From Allokutzneria oryzae (GTDB taxonomy: Bacteria; Actinomycetota; Actinomycetes; Mycobacteriales; Pseudonocardiaceae), in NCBI RefSeq assembly GCF_042429765.1, contig NZ_JBHLZU010000014.1, positions 124,001 through 188,000 on the forward strand: a DNA stretch of 64,000 nucleotides. Reading direction: 5' to 3'. Below the pieces are notes generated by a model. The model saw nothing but the letters and a program-made list of their open reading frames with translations. It made no database searches and was not told where the DNA came from. This document shows positions 29,701 to 35,193 of this stretch, in pieces (positions within the stretch are counted from its first letter, which is position 1; each line of letters begins with the position of its first letter). The position numbers and the translations under genes were made by a program.

Positions 29701-31255
29701 TCCCGCACGGACCCCGCACGAGCGGATGATCTGTGAGGTCTTCGCCGACACCCTCGACCGGGCAACGGTCGGTGTCGATGAGGACTTCCTCGCTCTCGGT
29801 GGGCATTCGCTGCTGGCGATGCGCGCGGTCTCCCGGCTCCGGGACCTGCTCGGGGTGGAGCTGGCGGTCCGCGAGCTGTTCGACCACCCGACCGCGGCCG
29901 GGCTCGCGGCGCGGGTGGACCGGGCTCGCCCCTCCAAGATCGCACCGCTCGTCCGCCGACCACTGCCAGACCGGATTCCGTTGTCGCACGGTCAGTTCCG
30001 GTTCTGGGCCCGGGATCAGTTGCACGGCCCCACAGCCACCACCGTGCTCGCACTCGCGCTACGCCTGCCGGTGCTCGACGAGCCCGCGCTGCGCGCGGCG
30101 TTGGCTGATCTCGTCGCGCGTCACGAGTCGCTGCGCACGATCTACGAGGTGCATGAAGGGCAGCCGTACCAACGCGTGCTCGGGCCTGGGACAGTTCCCG
30201 TGCTGAGAAGGCTCACCACGACGACAGCAGATCTTGACCGTGTTCTCTCCGATGCCGCGGCTGAACCGTTCGACCTCGCCGTGGAACCGCCACTGCACGC
30301 TTATCTGGTAGCAGGTGCGGAGCCGGTGTTGTTGCTGGCTCTGCCGCACGTCGCCGCTGACGGCTGGTCGCTGGACGTGCTCTCGCGTGACTTCCGCCAG
30401 GCTTATGCCGCTCGGTGCACCGGTGGCGCGCCGACCTGGCAACCGCTTCCGGTCAGTTACGCCGATTACGTTGTGTGGCAACGGACTCTGCTCGCTGACG
30501 AGCACGCGGTGGCCGGGCAGCTCGACCACTGGCGGTCCACGCTCGCGGGACTGCCCGCCGAGATCCCGCTCCCCACCGACCGGCCACGACCGTCGAGCAG
30601 GACCGGCCGTGGCGGGACCGTGGTCCACCGGTTCGACGCCGCGCTCCGCGCTGGTCTGACCGCCGTGGCCAGGCAGTGCGGTGCGAGCTTGTTCATGGTG
30701 CTGCACGCTGGGCTTGCCGCGCTGCTCACCCGGCTCGGCGGCGCGACGGATCTGCCGCTGGGCACGCCGATCGCCGGGCGGCACCGCGCGGAGCTGGACG
30801 ACCTGGTCGGCTGCTTCACCGACTGCCTGGTGTTGCGCACGGACACCTCGGGTGACCCGTCGTTCCGGGAGCTGGTGGCACGGGTGCGTGAGGTGGACCT
30901 GACCGCCTACGCCAACCAGGACGTGCCGTTCGACCGCCTCGTCGCCGAGTTGGGGGCGCGCGCGTCCGACCGCCACCCGTTGTTCCAGGTCCAGTTCGCG
31001 CTCCAGGACATGCCGGTCGGCGCCAACCGGGGTGACGAGCTTCCGGTCGCGATTGGCACGGACTCCCACGACCACGACCTGTACCTGGAGTTCCAGGAGG
31101 CACAAGCACCGCACGGGCTCGATGCCTACCTGCACTACTCCAGCGACCTCTTCGACCGCGCCACCGTCGAGGCCATGCTGACGCGGCTGCGAGTCCTGCT
31201 CAGCGCGGCGGTGGACGCGCCGGACGCACCACTGTCCAGATTGGACCCGTCGTGA
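17738..31255 (+). CDS. Giant NRPS: C-A-PCP-A-PCP-C-A-PCP-E-C-A-PCP-C
   Basis: 4,505 residues. ATG 17738 has GGAG 6 nt upstream. Domains in order: C1 (1-430; HHAVFDA), A1 (445-915), PCP1 (Ser968), A2 (1030-1490) with no C before it, PCP2 (Ser1542), C2 (1590-2040; HHVLLDG), A3 (2055-2505), PCP3 (Ser2551), E (2600-3045; HHLAVDIVSW), C3 (3065-3480; HHILMDG), A4 (3490-3970), PCP4 (Ser4024), terminal C4 (4083-end; PHVAADG). Four residues would be activated, the third epimerised to D. Hand-read specificity codes: A1 DAALFGAVS, A2 DGESVGTVV, A3 DIAQVGAIW, A4 DASQVGTDT. None gives a safe prediction; A2 loosely recalls basic-residue (poly-lysine synthetase-like) domains. No thioesterase; C4 may release, cyclise or hand on the chain. 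Its stop overlaps the GT start. Confidence 0.95.
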   Translation: MGEQNSPASYEQERIWFASQFEPNSPAYNISASMPLLGIRLDTERIENLLGIVVARHEALRTSLAIDEHGALRQTVHDEVELDIDHVDLRGRERGEAEAKAHDLLRELSLRPIPLDRAPLWRATLVRLADDDHWLLFVVHHAVFDAASSVLLQAELDELCAAAVAGRPAELPALELQYADYAVSQRGGDRTRQLAYWREQLAELPAEHALPTDLPRPAVPGREAAAVPFRLPEGFIDRVAVVGRQLRATAFMVLLAAHHVLLARLSGGTDVAIAVPTSSRDRPQTRSVIGMFIDTVIVRVPLPHELTFTEAVARVRDALFDGMRHKGISFQELAEEFSASGADGLGRLSRIAFNYVPSSGHESIHNGWARADLALELSNVDGWLLYRTDLFQRHGAEALVRRYLGLLTAALDAPDTRLRDLPLHTDAELRQVLEWGTGEAAEPASSLADLLARHAESSPTRPAVEAADGTLTYAELHAKVEHLAQVLVARGIGPERIVAVVVPRSAAYLTAVLAVIRAGAAFAPIDPTSPATRIATVLANTAPAATLALSSTVDILPPGTDPVVLDALDPLSTETIVRRAHPDNAAYLLHTSGSTGVPKGVVVTHGSWARLAAVWADRLGLTGESRVAQLASSSFDASVAEIGAAVVAGATLVIPKATVAPAGEGLAEWLDERAVTELLLTPTVLASLPAEALGSVRTVFVGSEACPIELAARWHGDGRRVVNAYGPTEATVSATLWDYEPGTQGPGAPIGHPHRGTQVFVLDRTLRPVPPGVTGELYLAGSGVARGYLGRPGLSAERFVACPFGQPGARMYRSGDLARWSHHGVLEFRGRADEQVKVNGIRVEPGEVEAALTARPDIDSAAVVLRERRLVAYVVGSTVDSDEVLADLALRLPSALVPGALVVLDALPTTRHGKLDRNALPAPVVSATHRATGEVSELVRRICSLVAEVLGVAEVGPDDGFFMLGGDSMSSIRLVNRARKAGLVFTPRDVFRRRTPARIAAVTTEVGAEAAEPRAQSSPLGSPRGERTLLEVFSETAQRFPEAAALDDGTTVLTYSALADRARTLADRLRENGVSAGDRVGVRIPSGTAELYVAILGVLVAGAAYVPVDAEDPEERAELVFTEAGVSAVVLAGSRVEPRQAGNGRGDEAWVIFTSGSTGKPKGVPISHAAAVSFVDSEARLFRTDEPLGPADRVLAGLSVAFDGSCEEIWLAWRSGACLVPAARELVHGGDLGPWLRERRISVVSTVPALAAGWDAADLEHVRLLVFGGEACPTELLDRLAGPNREIWNTYGPTEATVVATLWRHRPGRAATATAPIGRPLPGVGAHVLDARLRRAAPGETGELYLTGPGLARGYLGRPGLSAERFVACPFGPPGAVMYRTGDLGHEDEDGFLHFAGRADEQVKIHGVRIEPAEVEAALTTDPAIEHAVVAVLEDTPGRRRLVGYVVPTLGSTVDSDHVLAGIADRLPSAYVPADLVVLERIPTTRNGKTDYAALPAPDRRATVTTRPTTPVEQRLCRVFAEVLGLDEVGVDDSFFALGGDSLLAIAVVARAGAEGLRFTPHELFLRRTPARLAAVATERRAPADFPLLSLNQAEIDDLVRDYPGLVDVLPLTPLQRGLVFHGNYDDQATYRVQLALELDGDLEPERLRSALDTVVRRYPNLGAAFPATREGQLVQVIPQHRAPAWREVDLRGLSESEAEQASAEELRSPLDLARPPLMRAALLRLGEGRARLLLTIHHVLLDGWSTPILTRELLALATGGAELPPAPDHREYLRWLSQQDHPTATKAWSQALRDLDGPTLLAPERLRSRTVRPSQVATRLPAEATATLRDRLRRLDSTLNAAVQSAWAVLLGRLTGRGDVVFGTAVSGRPADLADADRMVGLLINTVPVRVRCSPHEPLTGLLRQVQDQQADLLEHQHLGLTEIQRAAGHGVLFDTATVVETYPDLGGLGRAESSTVAVSGFGRQESTHYTLYLYVIPGREITVELAYRPDVIDEATATEIAEGFTSLLAAIATEPERPSGAIRLLTGERRAALLAPGVGGEPAGRFDPVTASGRVAVRDARGQLTYAELDAAANRLAHLLISHGAGPDQVVAVAIPPSAEYVTALLAITRAGAAVLPLDLNHPVQRRQYMAEDTRPMLTLGEQGLDLSALAEQPDTRPVERATPEHPAFLFYTSGSTGAPKAVVTTRAAVANAVAAFVDGYRLDEGARMAHTTSAAFDISVAELFAPLAAGATVVIPDPELPRAGAELGEWLREAEISHAQLVPTVLGTIPVGSVGGLSTVVVGGEACPGELAQRWGEGRTLVNAYGPTEATIWATLWDYAPGSDVVAPIGRPMPGVRAMVLDSALRPLPPGITGELYLAGECLARGYGGRAGLTAERFTACPHGPAGARMYRTGDLAHWDAEGTLHYDGRADGQLKINGVRVEPGEIEAALLAQPGVRQATVITNGDNKNRLVAYVVGSAGLDRAAIAAGLADRLPQALLPHAIVALDQLPRLANGKIDRAALPQPARQGHRRPRTVQETTLCRIFGEILGLTEVGADDGFLDSGGDSISAIQLVSRARAAGLEFTLREVFRHGTPAGLAAVARESADSAPGTGTVPLTPVMRWLAETGGPIDRFSQSAFVHTPAGLTEERLTQALGKLISRHDMLRMRLGEAWSIDVQSHARDCLHRIDITGLDAQDAEARIRAEAAEAGAGLAPERGEIVRAVWFDAGPSRRGSLLLVVHHLAVDIVSWQVLLSDLAAACVEPDVPLADVPTSFRAWAERLHKEARSAGRVAELPYWNSVVSDTGPAITTGELVGERDTFGSATHHTLTLPVETTRAVLGPVCAAFHATVEDVLLTALALAVADWRERKGLPRNAIRVDVEGHGRADLDRMDLTRTVGWFTSMRPVRLDPGPLRWADLWSGGADTGACLRRVKEQVHSAPGQGIGYGLLRYLNPDTTATLAAAPAAQVAFNYLGRFTPSAEADWAPVADYGVLTADVIAGGSANRQPLGHPLLVDAHVTETPDGPVLGATWTCAPALLSTEDVQDLAESWSRAVTALAEHGRQPGAGGHTPSDFPLTPMSQSDVDRLSTEYPDLTDILPLTPLQRGFVFHANLDGADTDLYRMQLTLDLTGDVDASRLRAAIVSVLRRHPQLRAAFRTVSSGDAVAVVPAQADPEWAEVDLRTGELADSYAEEQARRPFDLTRPPLLRALLLRLPEGRSRLVLTYHHILMDGWSIPLLLDEIRRGYDGDHRAPAVELRDYIDWLGDQDRDAAVQAWQRALHGLAGPTLISEPRASTVAPNEVTTSLSTEDNVRLSARLRELGITLNTAVQGAWAILLREHTGRPDVVFGATVSGRPPELPEANELIGLLINTLPVRVRMTAGEPLGEFLRRIQREQAELFEHQHLDLAEIQRLAGHGELFDTATVVENYARAGDLGTGGLAIEGISGREATHYTLDLTVRPGKELGIRLAYRPDVVTEATANDLAEAFRSTLLTIADSVAGPVLPPTQTVPEWFERIAAANAHRPAVSDARISYTYAEFDAAANRLAHLLVSHGAGPERTVAVAVPRGADHALAIVAVLKSGAAVLPIDINYPPDRIRFMLSDSRPLLTLAHQDLDTPHLNLLAPGIAETLAAQPPTAPRTDLGPLNPAFVLYTSGSTGTPKAVCVPHGAVTHMAGEQINGFGVDAESAVAQLSSPSFDAAVSELCTALLSGAHLVLPGPEVILEGESLAEWVTEQGITHVQLVPAVLATVPANGLPEVRTLVVGGEACPGTLVDTWATGRRMVNTYGPAEAADTVTLWGCRHGSGHAVAPIGSPIRNTDVFVLDDKLMPVAAGAVGEVYVAGPGLARGYLGRPSLTAQRFTACPFGPPGTRMYRTGDLGRWDSAGTLHYEGRVDDQLKVNGIRIEPGEIEAALADHPDVGQAVVVAHEGQRLIGYLVPAPAAALDPAEVRADLAQRLPAHLVPAALLVLAQIPRTANGKIDRAALPKPKPARCRQAAPPASRPARTPHERMICEVFADTLDRATVGVDEDFLALGGHSLLAMRAVSRLRDLLGVELAVRELFDHPTAAGLAARVDRARPSKIAPLVRRPLPDRIPLSHGQFRFWARDQLHGPTATTVLALALRLPVLDEPALRAALADLVARHESLRTIYEVHEGQPYQRVLGPGTVPVLRRLTTTTADLDRVLSDAAAEPFDLAVEPPLHAYLVAGAEPVLLLALPHVAADGWSLDVLSRDFRQAYAARCTGGAPTWQPLPVSYADYVVWQRTLLADEHAVAGQLDHWRSTLAGLPAEIPLPTDRPRPSSRTGRGGTVVHRFDAALRAGLTAVARQCGASLFMVLHAGLAALLTRLGGATDLPLGTPIAGRHRAELDDLVGCFTDCLVLRTDTSGDPSFRELVARVREVDLTAYANQDVPFDRLVAELGARASDRHPLFQVQFALQDMPVGANRGDELPVAIGTDSHDHDLYLEFQEAQAPHGLDAYLHYSSDLFDRATVEAMLTRLRVLLSAAVDAPDAPLSRLDPS

Positions 31256-32436
31256 GCCGAGCCCACATCTGCATGGTGAACCTGCCCGCGTTCGGGCACG
31301 TTCTGCCGAGCCTGGAGGTGATCAGGGAGCTCGTCGACCGTGGCCACCGGGTCAGCTACGCCATCGACCCCGCGTTCGCCGACGTGGTCACGGAGGTCGG
31401 CGCGGAGTTCGTCCCGTGCGCCTCCACGCTGCTGCCCTACCTGGACGGCAGGAAGGCGCTGCCGGAGGACGAGGTCGAACACCGGGACCTCTTCCTCGAC
31501 GACTCGATCGCGATGATCCCACTGCTCCGTGCGGCGTTCGACGAGGATCGTCCCGATCTCGTCCTCTACGACCAGGGCGTGGGCGCGGTCCGCGTGCTGG
31601 CCGAGAGCTGGGGCGTCCCGCACGTGATGTTCGCGCCGAACTCGGTCACCGAGCACAGCGACGACGAGCTGGTGCGCTCGTTCGAGGACATGCGACGGGA
31701 CCCACGCCTGTCTGTCCATTGTGAACGGTGGATGGAGTGGTTGCGGGCCAACGGGATCGAGTCGGGCTTCCTGGGCCGACCGGCCCGCGAGCTGGCGCTC
31801 ATCCCCCGCGTGCTCCAACCGAACCCCGACCGGGTCGATGAGCGGAGGACCACGTTCGTCGGGCCGTGCTTCGGCTCACGTGCGACGGAGTCCGACTGGC
31901 GGGCGCCGCCCGGCAGGCGCGTGCTGCTCGTGTCGCTGGGGTCCACCCACACCGCCAGGCCGGAGTTCTACCGCGAGTGCGTGGCGGCCTTCGGTGACCT
32001 GCCGGGGTGGCACGTGGTGCTCCAGGTCGGCAAGCAGGTCGATCCGGCCGAGCTGGGTGAGCTGCCCGGCACCGTCGAGGTGCACGACTGGGTGCCGCAG
32101 ATGGCGGTGCTGGAGCGCGCCGACGCCTTCCTCACCCACGCGGGCATGGGCGGCTGCGTGGAGGGCCTGTTCCACGGAGTGCCGATGATCGCGGTCCCCC
32201 AGGACCCGCACTCCGACCAGCCGGACAACGCCGACGTCCTGGTCCGGCTCGGCGTCGGCGTCCGCGTCGACCCGCCCGCCGCGACCGCCGCCACGCTGCG
32301 CCGGAGCCTGCTGGAGCTGGCTGACGACCCCGACGTCACGGCGCGCTTGGCGGAGATCCGCAAGGAGCTGACAGCGGGCGGCACCACCCTCGCCGCCGAC
32401 CTCATCGAAGCGGAGCTACCGCCCCCGCCTCGATGA
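31252..32436 (+). CDS. MGT-type UDP-glycosyltransferase (OleD/macrolide GT-like)
   Basis: 394 residues of GT-B fold. The N-terminal acceptor domain begins with the typical NLPAFGHVLPSLEV loop (His near 17 is the probable catalytic base). The C-terminal donor domain has the family signature from about residue 300: DWVPQ, THAGMGG and PQDPHSDQ. This fits GT1 enzymes of the OleD/OleI/MGT group, which usually glucosylate a hydroxyl of an antibiotic with UDP-glucose. Many producers use such an enzyme to keep the compound inactive inside the cell, so self-protection is as likely as product decoration. The GTG start overlaps the NRPS stop (GTGA), so it is translated with the assembly line. Sugar donor and acceptor are not deducible. 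Confidence 0.92.
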   Translation: MSRAHICMVNLPAFGHVLPSLEVIRELVDRGHRVSYAIDPAFADVVTEVGAEFVPCASTLLPYLDGRKALPEDEVEHRDLFLDDSIAMIPLLRAAFDEDRPDLVLYDQGVGAVRVLAESWGVPHVMFAPNSVTEHSDDELVRSFEDMRRDPRLSVHCERWMEWLRANGIESGFLGRPARELALIPRVLQPNPDRVDERRTTFVGPCFGSRATESDWRAPPGRRVLLVSLGSTHTARPEFYRECVAAFGDLPGWHVVLQVGKQVDPAELGELPGTVEVHDWVPQMAVLERADAFLTHAGMGGCVEGLFHGVPMIAVPQDPHSDQPDNADVLVRLGVGVRVDPPAATAATLRRSLLELADDPDVTARLAEIRKELTAGGTTLAADLIEAELPPPPR

Positions 32437-32488
32437 TCCCCGCCTTGAAGAAGTCCCACGGCTTTCCACCACGGCAACCCGACCGGAG
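32435..32488. repeat. 54-bp direct repeat, left copy, flanking the toxin-immunity islet
   Basis: 51 of 54 bases match the copy at 33400-33453, 965 bp away. This copy begins at the GT stop codon. The two copies bracket the Imm1 gene and the toxin remnant, suggesting recombination or insertion between repeats. Confidence 0.9.
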
Positions 32489-32533
32489 AAGCGGCGACCG
32501 GGCGAATGCGGGTGGTGCTCGGCCGTTGCCGGG

Positions 32534-32950
32534 CTACCGCTCCGGCTGCCAGACGATGCCCGAGGGACGGTCGCCGTCGGTGGCGAGGAAGTCCCGCACG
32601 GCTTGCCGCACGGTGTCCACGGGCACTTCTGCGTTCGGGGGGAACTCGGTGCAGGTGTCCATGTAGAAGTAGGCCAGCGGCTTGCCCTCGGCAAGGCCGT
32701 CGCCGGTGCTGTAGACGCCTTCGGGCCAGTCGCGGCCGCTGTAGCGGAGCACACCGCGGTCGCCGTTGATGCCCACGTCCAGCCCTTGGGTGTACGGGTC
32801 GCCGGAGATGTGCACCTCCATCAGGATCGGCGCGGTCTCGGGCGACTCGGCGCGCACGCGGTCAATCAGCGCGTCTACCTCGTCCGGCGTGCTGACCGTG
32901 ATCGGGTTGTCGCCGTGTCCTCGGGCGTAGTACACGTCTAAGGCAGCCAC
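32534..32950 (-). CDS. Imm1-family immunity protein
   Basis: 138 residues from GTG 32950. The product begins with a beta-strand (VAALDVYYA) and has a TPDEVDALIDRV helix, a central region with GINGDRGVLRYSG, then YFYMDTCTEFP and a C-terminal helix DTVRQAVRDFL. This is the pattern I know from Imm1 proteins, the cognate inhibitors of deaminase-type polymorphic toxins in actinomycetes. The start overlaps the 3' end of the toxin remnant upstream, as expected for a toxin-immunity pair, but the toxin is broken, so this is an orphan immunity gene. The fourth codon is TTA, rare in such genomes. It has no evident role in the natural-product pathway. Confidence 0.72.
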   Translation of the reverse strand: MAALDVYYARGHGDNPITVSTPDEVDALIDRVRAESPETAPILMEVHISGDPYTQGLDVGINGDRGVLRYSGRDWPEGVYSTGDGLAEGKPLAYFYMDTCTEFPPNAEVPVDTVRQAVRDFLATDGDRPSGIVWQPER

Positions 32951-33212
32951 GATGAGGTCTTCCCTCCTTCGTACTCTTCGTAAAAACCGTCGGCGCCGTA
33001 CACGGTCAGCGTGTACCCCTTGGGCAAGATCACGCCTACCAGCGTGCTTGCGCATGTGGGTGGCCAACTTCATCTCGACATCCGAGGCTGTTACCGGAAT
33101 CCGGCGGGCCTTCATGTCCTTGAGGAGCTGGATGGCTGAGATCACCCTGGACCTGGCCGCACTGGTCCAGCACTCCGCGAAGGCGTGCGATGACGTCCCC
33201 GAGCTCGCCCAC
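32938..33212 (-). pseudogene. Decayed DddA-like (SCP1.201-type) deaminase toxin remnant
   Basis: On the minus strand a GTG at 33212, preceded by GAGGGGGG, starts a helical N-terminus (VGELGDVIARLRGVLDQCGQ) like the leader of actinomycete deaminase toxins. This runs straight into the deaminase core AIQLLKDMKARRIPVTASDV followed by EMKLATHMRKH. The frame is then lost. In another frame the family's C-terminus is clear: GVILPKGYTLTVYG, then ADGFYEEYEGG, ending at TAG 32938-32940. The roughly 25 residues expected between them, including the zinc-binding cysteines, are missing. The catalytic His-Val-Glu reads Asp-Val-Glu, a single CAT to GAT change. The toxin must be dead. Identification is from remembered family sequence. 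Confidence 0.7.
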
Positions 33213-33366
33213 GATCCCCCCTCGACATCCCCGGACGGCCAGCGTGCGAACGGGCACTGACAAGAGGGCCATTCGGGTGAGGGCAGATGCCAGTCTGCGC
33301 CACGAAGGGTCAGTACAGGTCAGGGGGTGCCATCAGGTACGCGGGGCGGCTCGACGTGGACACCGC

Positions 33367-33396
33367 TGGCGCTTCCCAAACACGGCGGAAGCGCCA
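33367..33396 (-). terminator. Hairpin downstream of the ABC transporter operon
   Basis: A perfect 10-bp stem (33367-33376 with 33387-33396) around a 10-nt loop, about 80 bp past the stop of the leftward ABC operon. There is no T-run, as is common for actinomycete terminators. Confidence 0.45.
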
Positions 33397-33399
33397 CCC

Positions 33400-33453
33400 G
33401 ATCCCCGTCCTGGAGAAGTCCCACGGCTTTCCACCACGGCAACCCGACCGGAG
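33400..33453. repeat. 54-bp direct repeat, right copy, flanking the toxin-immunity islet
   Basis: Partner of 32435-32488, with three mismatches in the first 14 bases. It lies between the hairpin at 33367 and the ABC stop codon at 33475. Confidence 0.9.
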
Positions 33454-33474
33454 GTGATGGTCCGCCCGCACCGG

Positions 33475-35193
33475 TCATCGGACGTGCCACGAGTCCCACA
33501 ACGCGGCGTAGGTTCCTTGTGCCGCAAGCAGATCGTCGTGCCCACCGACTTCGGCGATCCTGCCGTGCTCCATCACCACGATGCGGTCCGCGTCGTAGGC
33601 GGTGTGCAGCCGGTGCGCGATCGCGATCACGGTTCGCCCCTCCAGCACGGCCGCGAGCGCTCGCTCGACCTGGCGGGCCGCAGTCGGGTCCAGCATCGCG
33701 GTGGTCTCGTCGAGGATCACCGTGTGCGGGTCGGCGAGCAGGACTCGGGCGAGCGCGACCTGTTGCGCCTGCGCGGGATCGAGGCGCGTCTGCGTGGGAT
33801 CTCCGAGCTCGGTGTCGAGACCGTCCGGCAGGGTCCGCGCCCAGTCGGCCCCGATCACCTCCAGCGCCCAGGTGAGCCGCTCGTCGGTGGCGGTCGGCGC
33901 GGCCATCGCCAGGTTGTCCCGCAGGGTTCCGACGAACACGTGGTGCTCTTGTGTGACAAGCAGGATCCGGCGCGGCCCGAGGCGGTGCACAGCTACTCCG
34001 CCGACGGTGACGCTGCCCGTTCGGGGCGGTTCCGTGCCCGCGAGCAACCGGCCGAGCGTGGACTTGCCCGCCCCCGACGGTCCGACGATCGCCAGCCGCT
34101 CACCGGGGCGCACCGTGAGTTCCAGGTCGTGCAGGACGTCGTCGGTGCCCCGGTAGGCGTAGCGCACGCCGTGGACCTCGATCCGGTCGTCGACCGGTGT
34201 TGCCTCCGTTGGCTTCTCGACGGTGGCGGCCTCGGCCACGCCCACGATCCGGGCCAGGGAGGCCCCGCTGCTCTGCAGTCGTTCCAGCCAGAACAGCACG
34301 TGGTCAAGGGGATCCACGAGCTGCCACATGTACAGGCTCGCCGCGATCACAGCTCCGAGGTTCAGCCCCGTCGTGCCGCCCACGAGCAGGACCACCGCCA
34401 CCGGGATGCTGTGGGCGAACACGGTGCCGGGGATGAACACGCTGCGCAGGGCCAACGTCCGCATTCTCGCATCGCGTGAGGCAGCGATCGTGCGCTCCGC
34501 GGCGTCGATCCGCTGCTGGTGCAGGCTGAACGCGTCCACCGTCCGCGCGCCTTCCGCGGTGGCAGCCATGGTTTCGGCCAGCTCGGAGTTGGTCTGGCCC
34601 TCCGCGAGGTAGGCCACGCGGGACCGCTTCAGGTACCAGCGCGTGACGAACCACATCAGCGGTGCTCCGGTGAGCGCGCACAAGCCCAGCAGCGGGTGCA
34701 ACGCGAACACCGCGCCGAGGATGAACAGTGCCTGCACGATCGAGACGAACAGGTCCGGAACCGCGTCGCGCAGGGTTCCGCCGACCTGGGCGACATCGCT
34801 GGAGCCGCGGGTGATCAGATCGCCGACGCCAGCGCGCTCCACCACGGACACGGGCAGCGCGAGCGTGTCGTCCACGAACCTCTCCCGCAACCTGGCGAGC
34901 GCACGTTCGCCGTAGCGGAACGCCGCGTACCGCCCGAACCGCGTGACCAACATCTGCGCCAGGGCGAACATCACGATCGCCGCCGCAAGAATGTCCACAG
35001 TAGACACAGCAGCCCCGGCGACGACCCGGTTCACGATCTCGCCGACCAGCCATGGACTGGCGAGTCCGAGCGCTGCCGCGATGCAGTTCAGCACGACGAT
35101 CACCGCGACGGCGCGCGGTTCGCTGCGGAGCAGCTGCCAGCTCACGCGGCGCACGGCACGGCTGTCTGCCACGGGAAGCGATGTGGCGGTCAC
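33475..35193 (-). CDS. ABC exporter half-transporter, subunit with intact Walker A/B and degenerate signature
   Basis: A 572-residue TMD-NBD half-transporter of the multidrug exporter type. Membrane helices cover about 1-310. The nucleotide domain has Walker A GPSGAGKST (near 370), Walker B VILDETT (near 491) and the switch His in IAHRL. The ABC signature is lost: LDPAQAQQ in place of LSGGQ. Its partner has the opposite defects, so together they should form one working ATP site. GTG 35193 overlaps the partner's stop (GTGA). This is the last gene of the leftward operon that also encodes PKS, LanB-like and NRPS proteins; the likely role is export of the product and self-resistance. Confidence 0.93.
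   Translation of the reverse strand: MTATSLPVADSRAVRRVSWQLLRSEPRAVAVIVVLNCIAAALGLASPWLVGEIVNRVVAGAAVSTVDILAAAIVMFALAQMLVTRFGRYAAFRYGERALARLRERFVDDTLALPVSVVERAGVGDLITRGSSDVAQVGGTLRDAVPDLFVSIVQALFILGAVFALHPLLGLCALTGAPLMWFVTRWYLKRSRVAYLAEGQTNSELAETMAATAEGARTVDAFSLHQQRIDAAERTIAASRDARMRTLALRSVFIPGTVFAHSIPVAVVLLVGGTTGLNLGAVIAASLYMWQLVDPLDHVLFWLERLQSSGASLARIVGVAEAATVEKPTEATPVDDRIEVHGVRYAYRGTDDVLHDLELTVRPGERLAIVGPSGAGKSTLGRLLAGTEPPRTGSVTVGGVAVHRLGPRRILLVTQEHHVFVGTLRDNLAMAAPTATDERLTWALEVIGADWARTLPDGLDTELGDPTQTRLDPAQAQQVALARVLLADPHTVILDETTAMLDPTAARQVERALAAVLEGRTVIAIAHRLHTAYDADRIVVMEHGRIAEVGGHDDLLAAQGTYAALWDSWHVR

Noticed and set aside
24383..30025. 1,880-codon open frame on the minus strand
   Set aside because: It lies wholly antisense to the giant NRPS. 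High G+C third positions leave the complementary frame free of stops; the product is low-complexity Arg/His/Gly/Gln-rich with no domain.
33190..34479. 429-codon plus-strand frame over the ABC gene
   Set aside because: Antisense to the nucleotide-binding domain of the exporter subunit, with no recognisable protein features.
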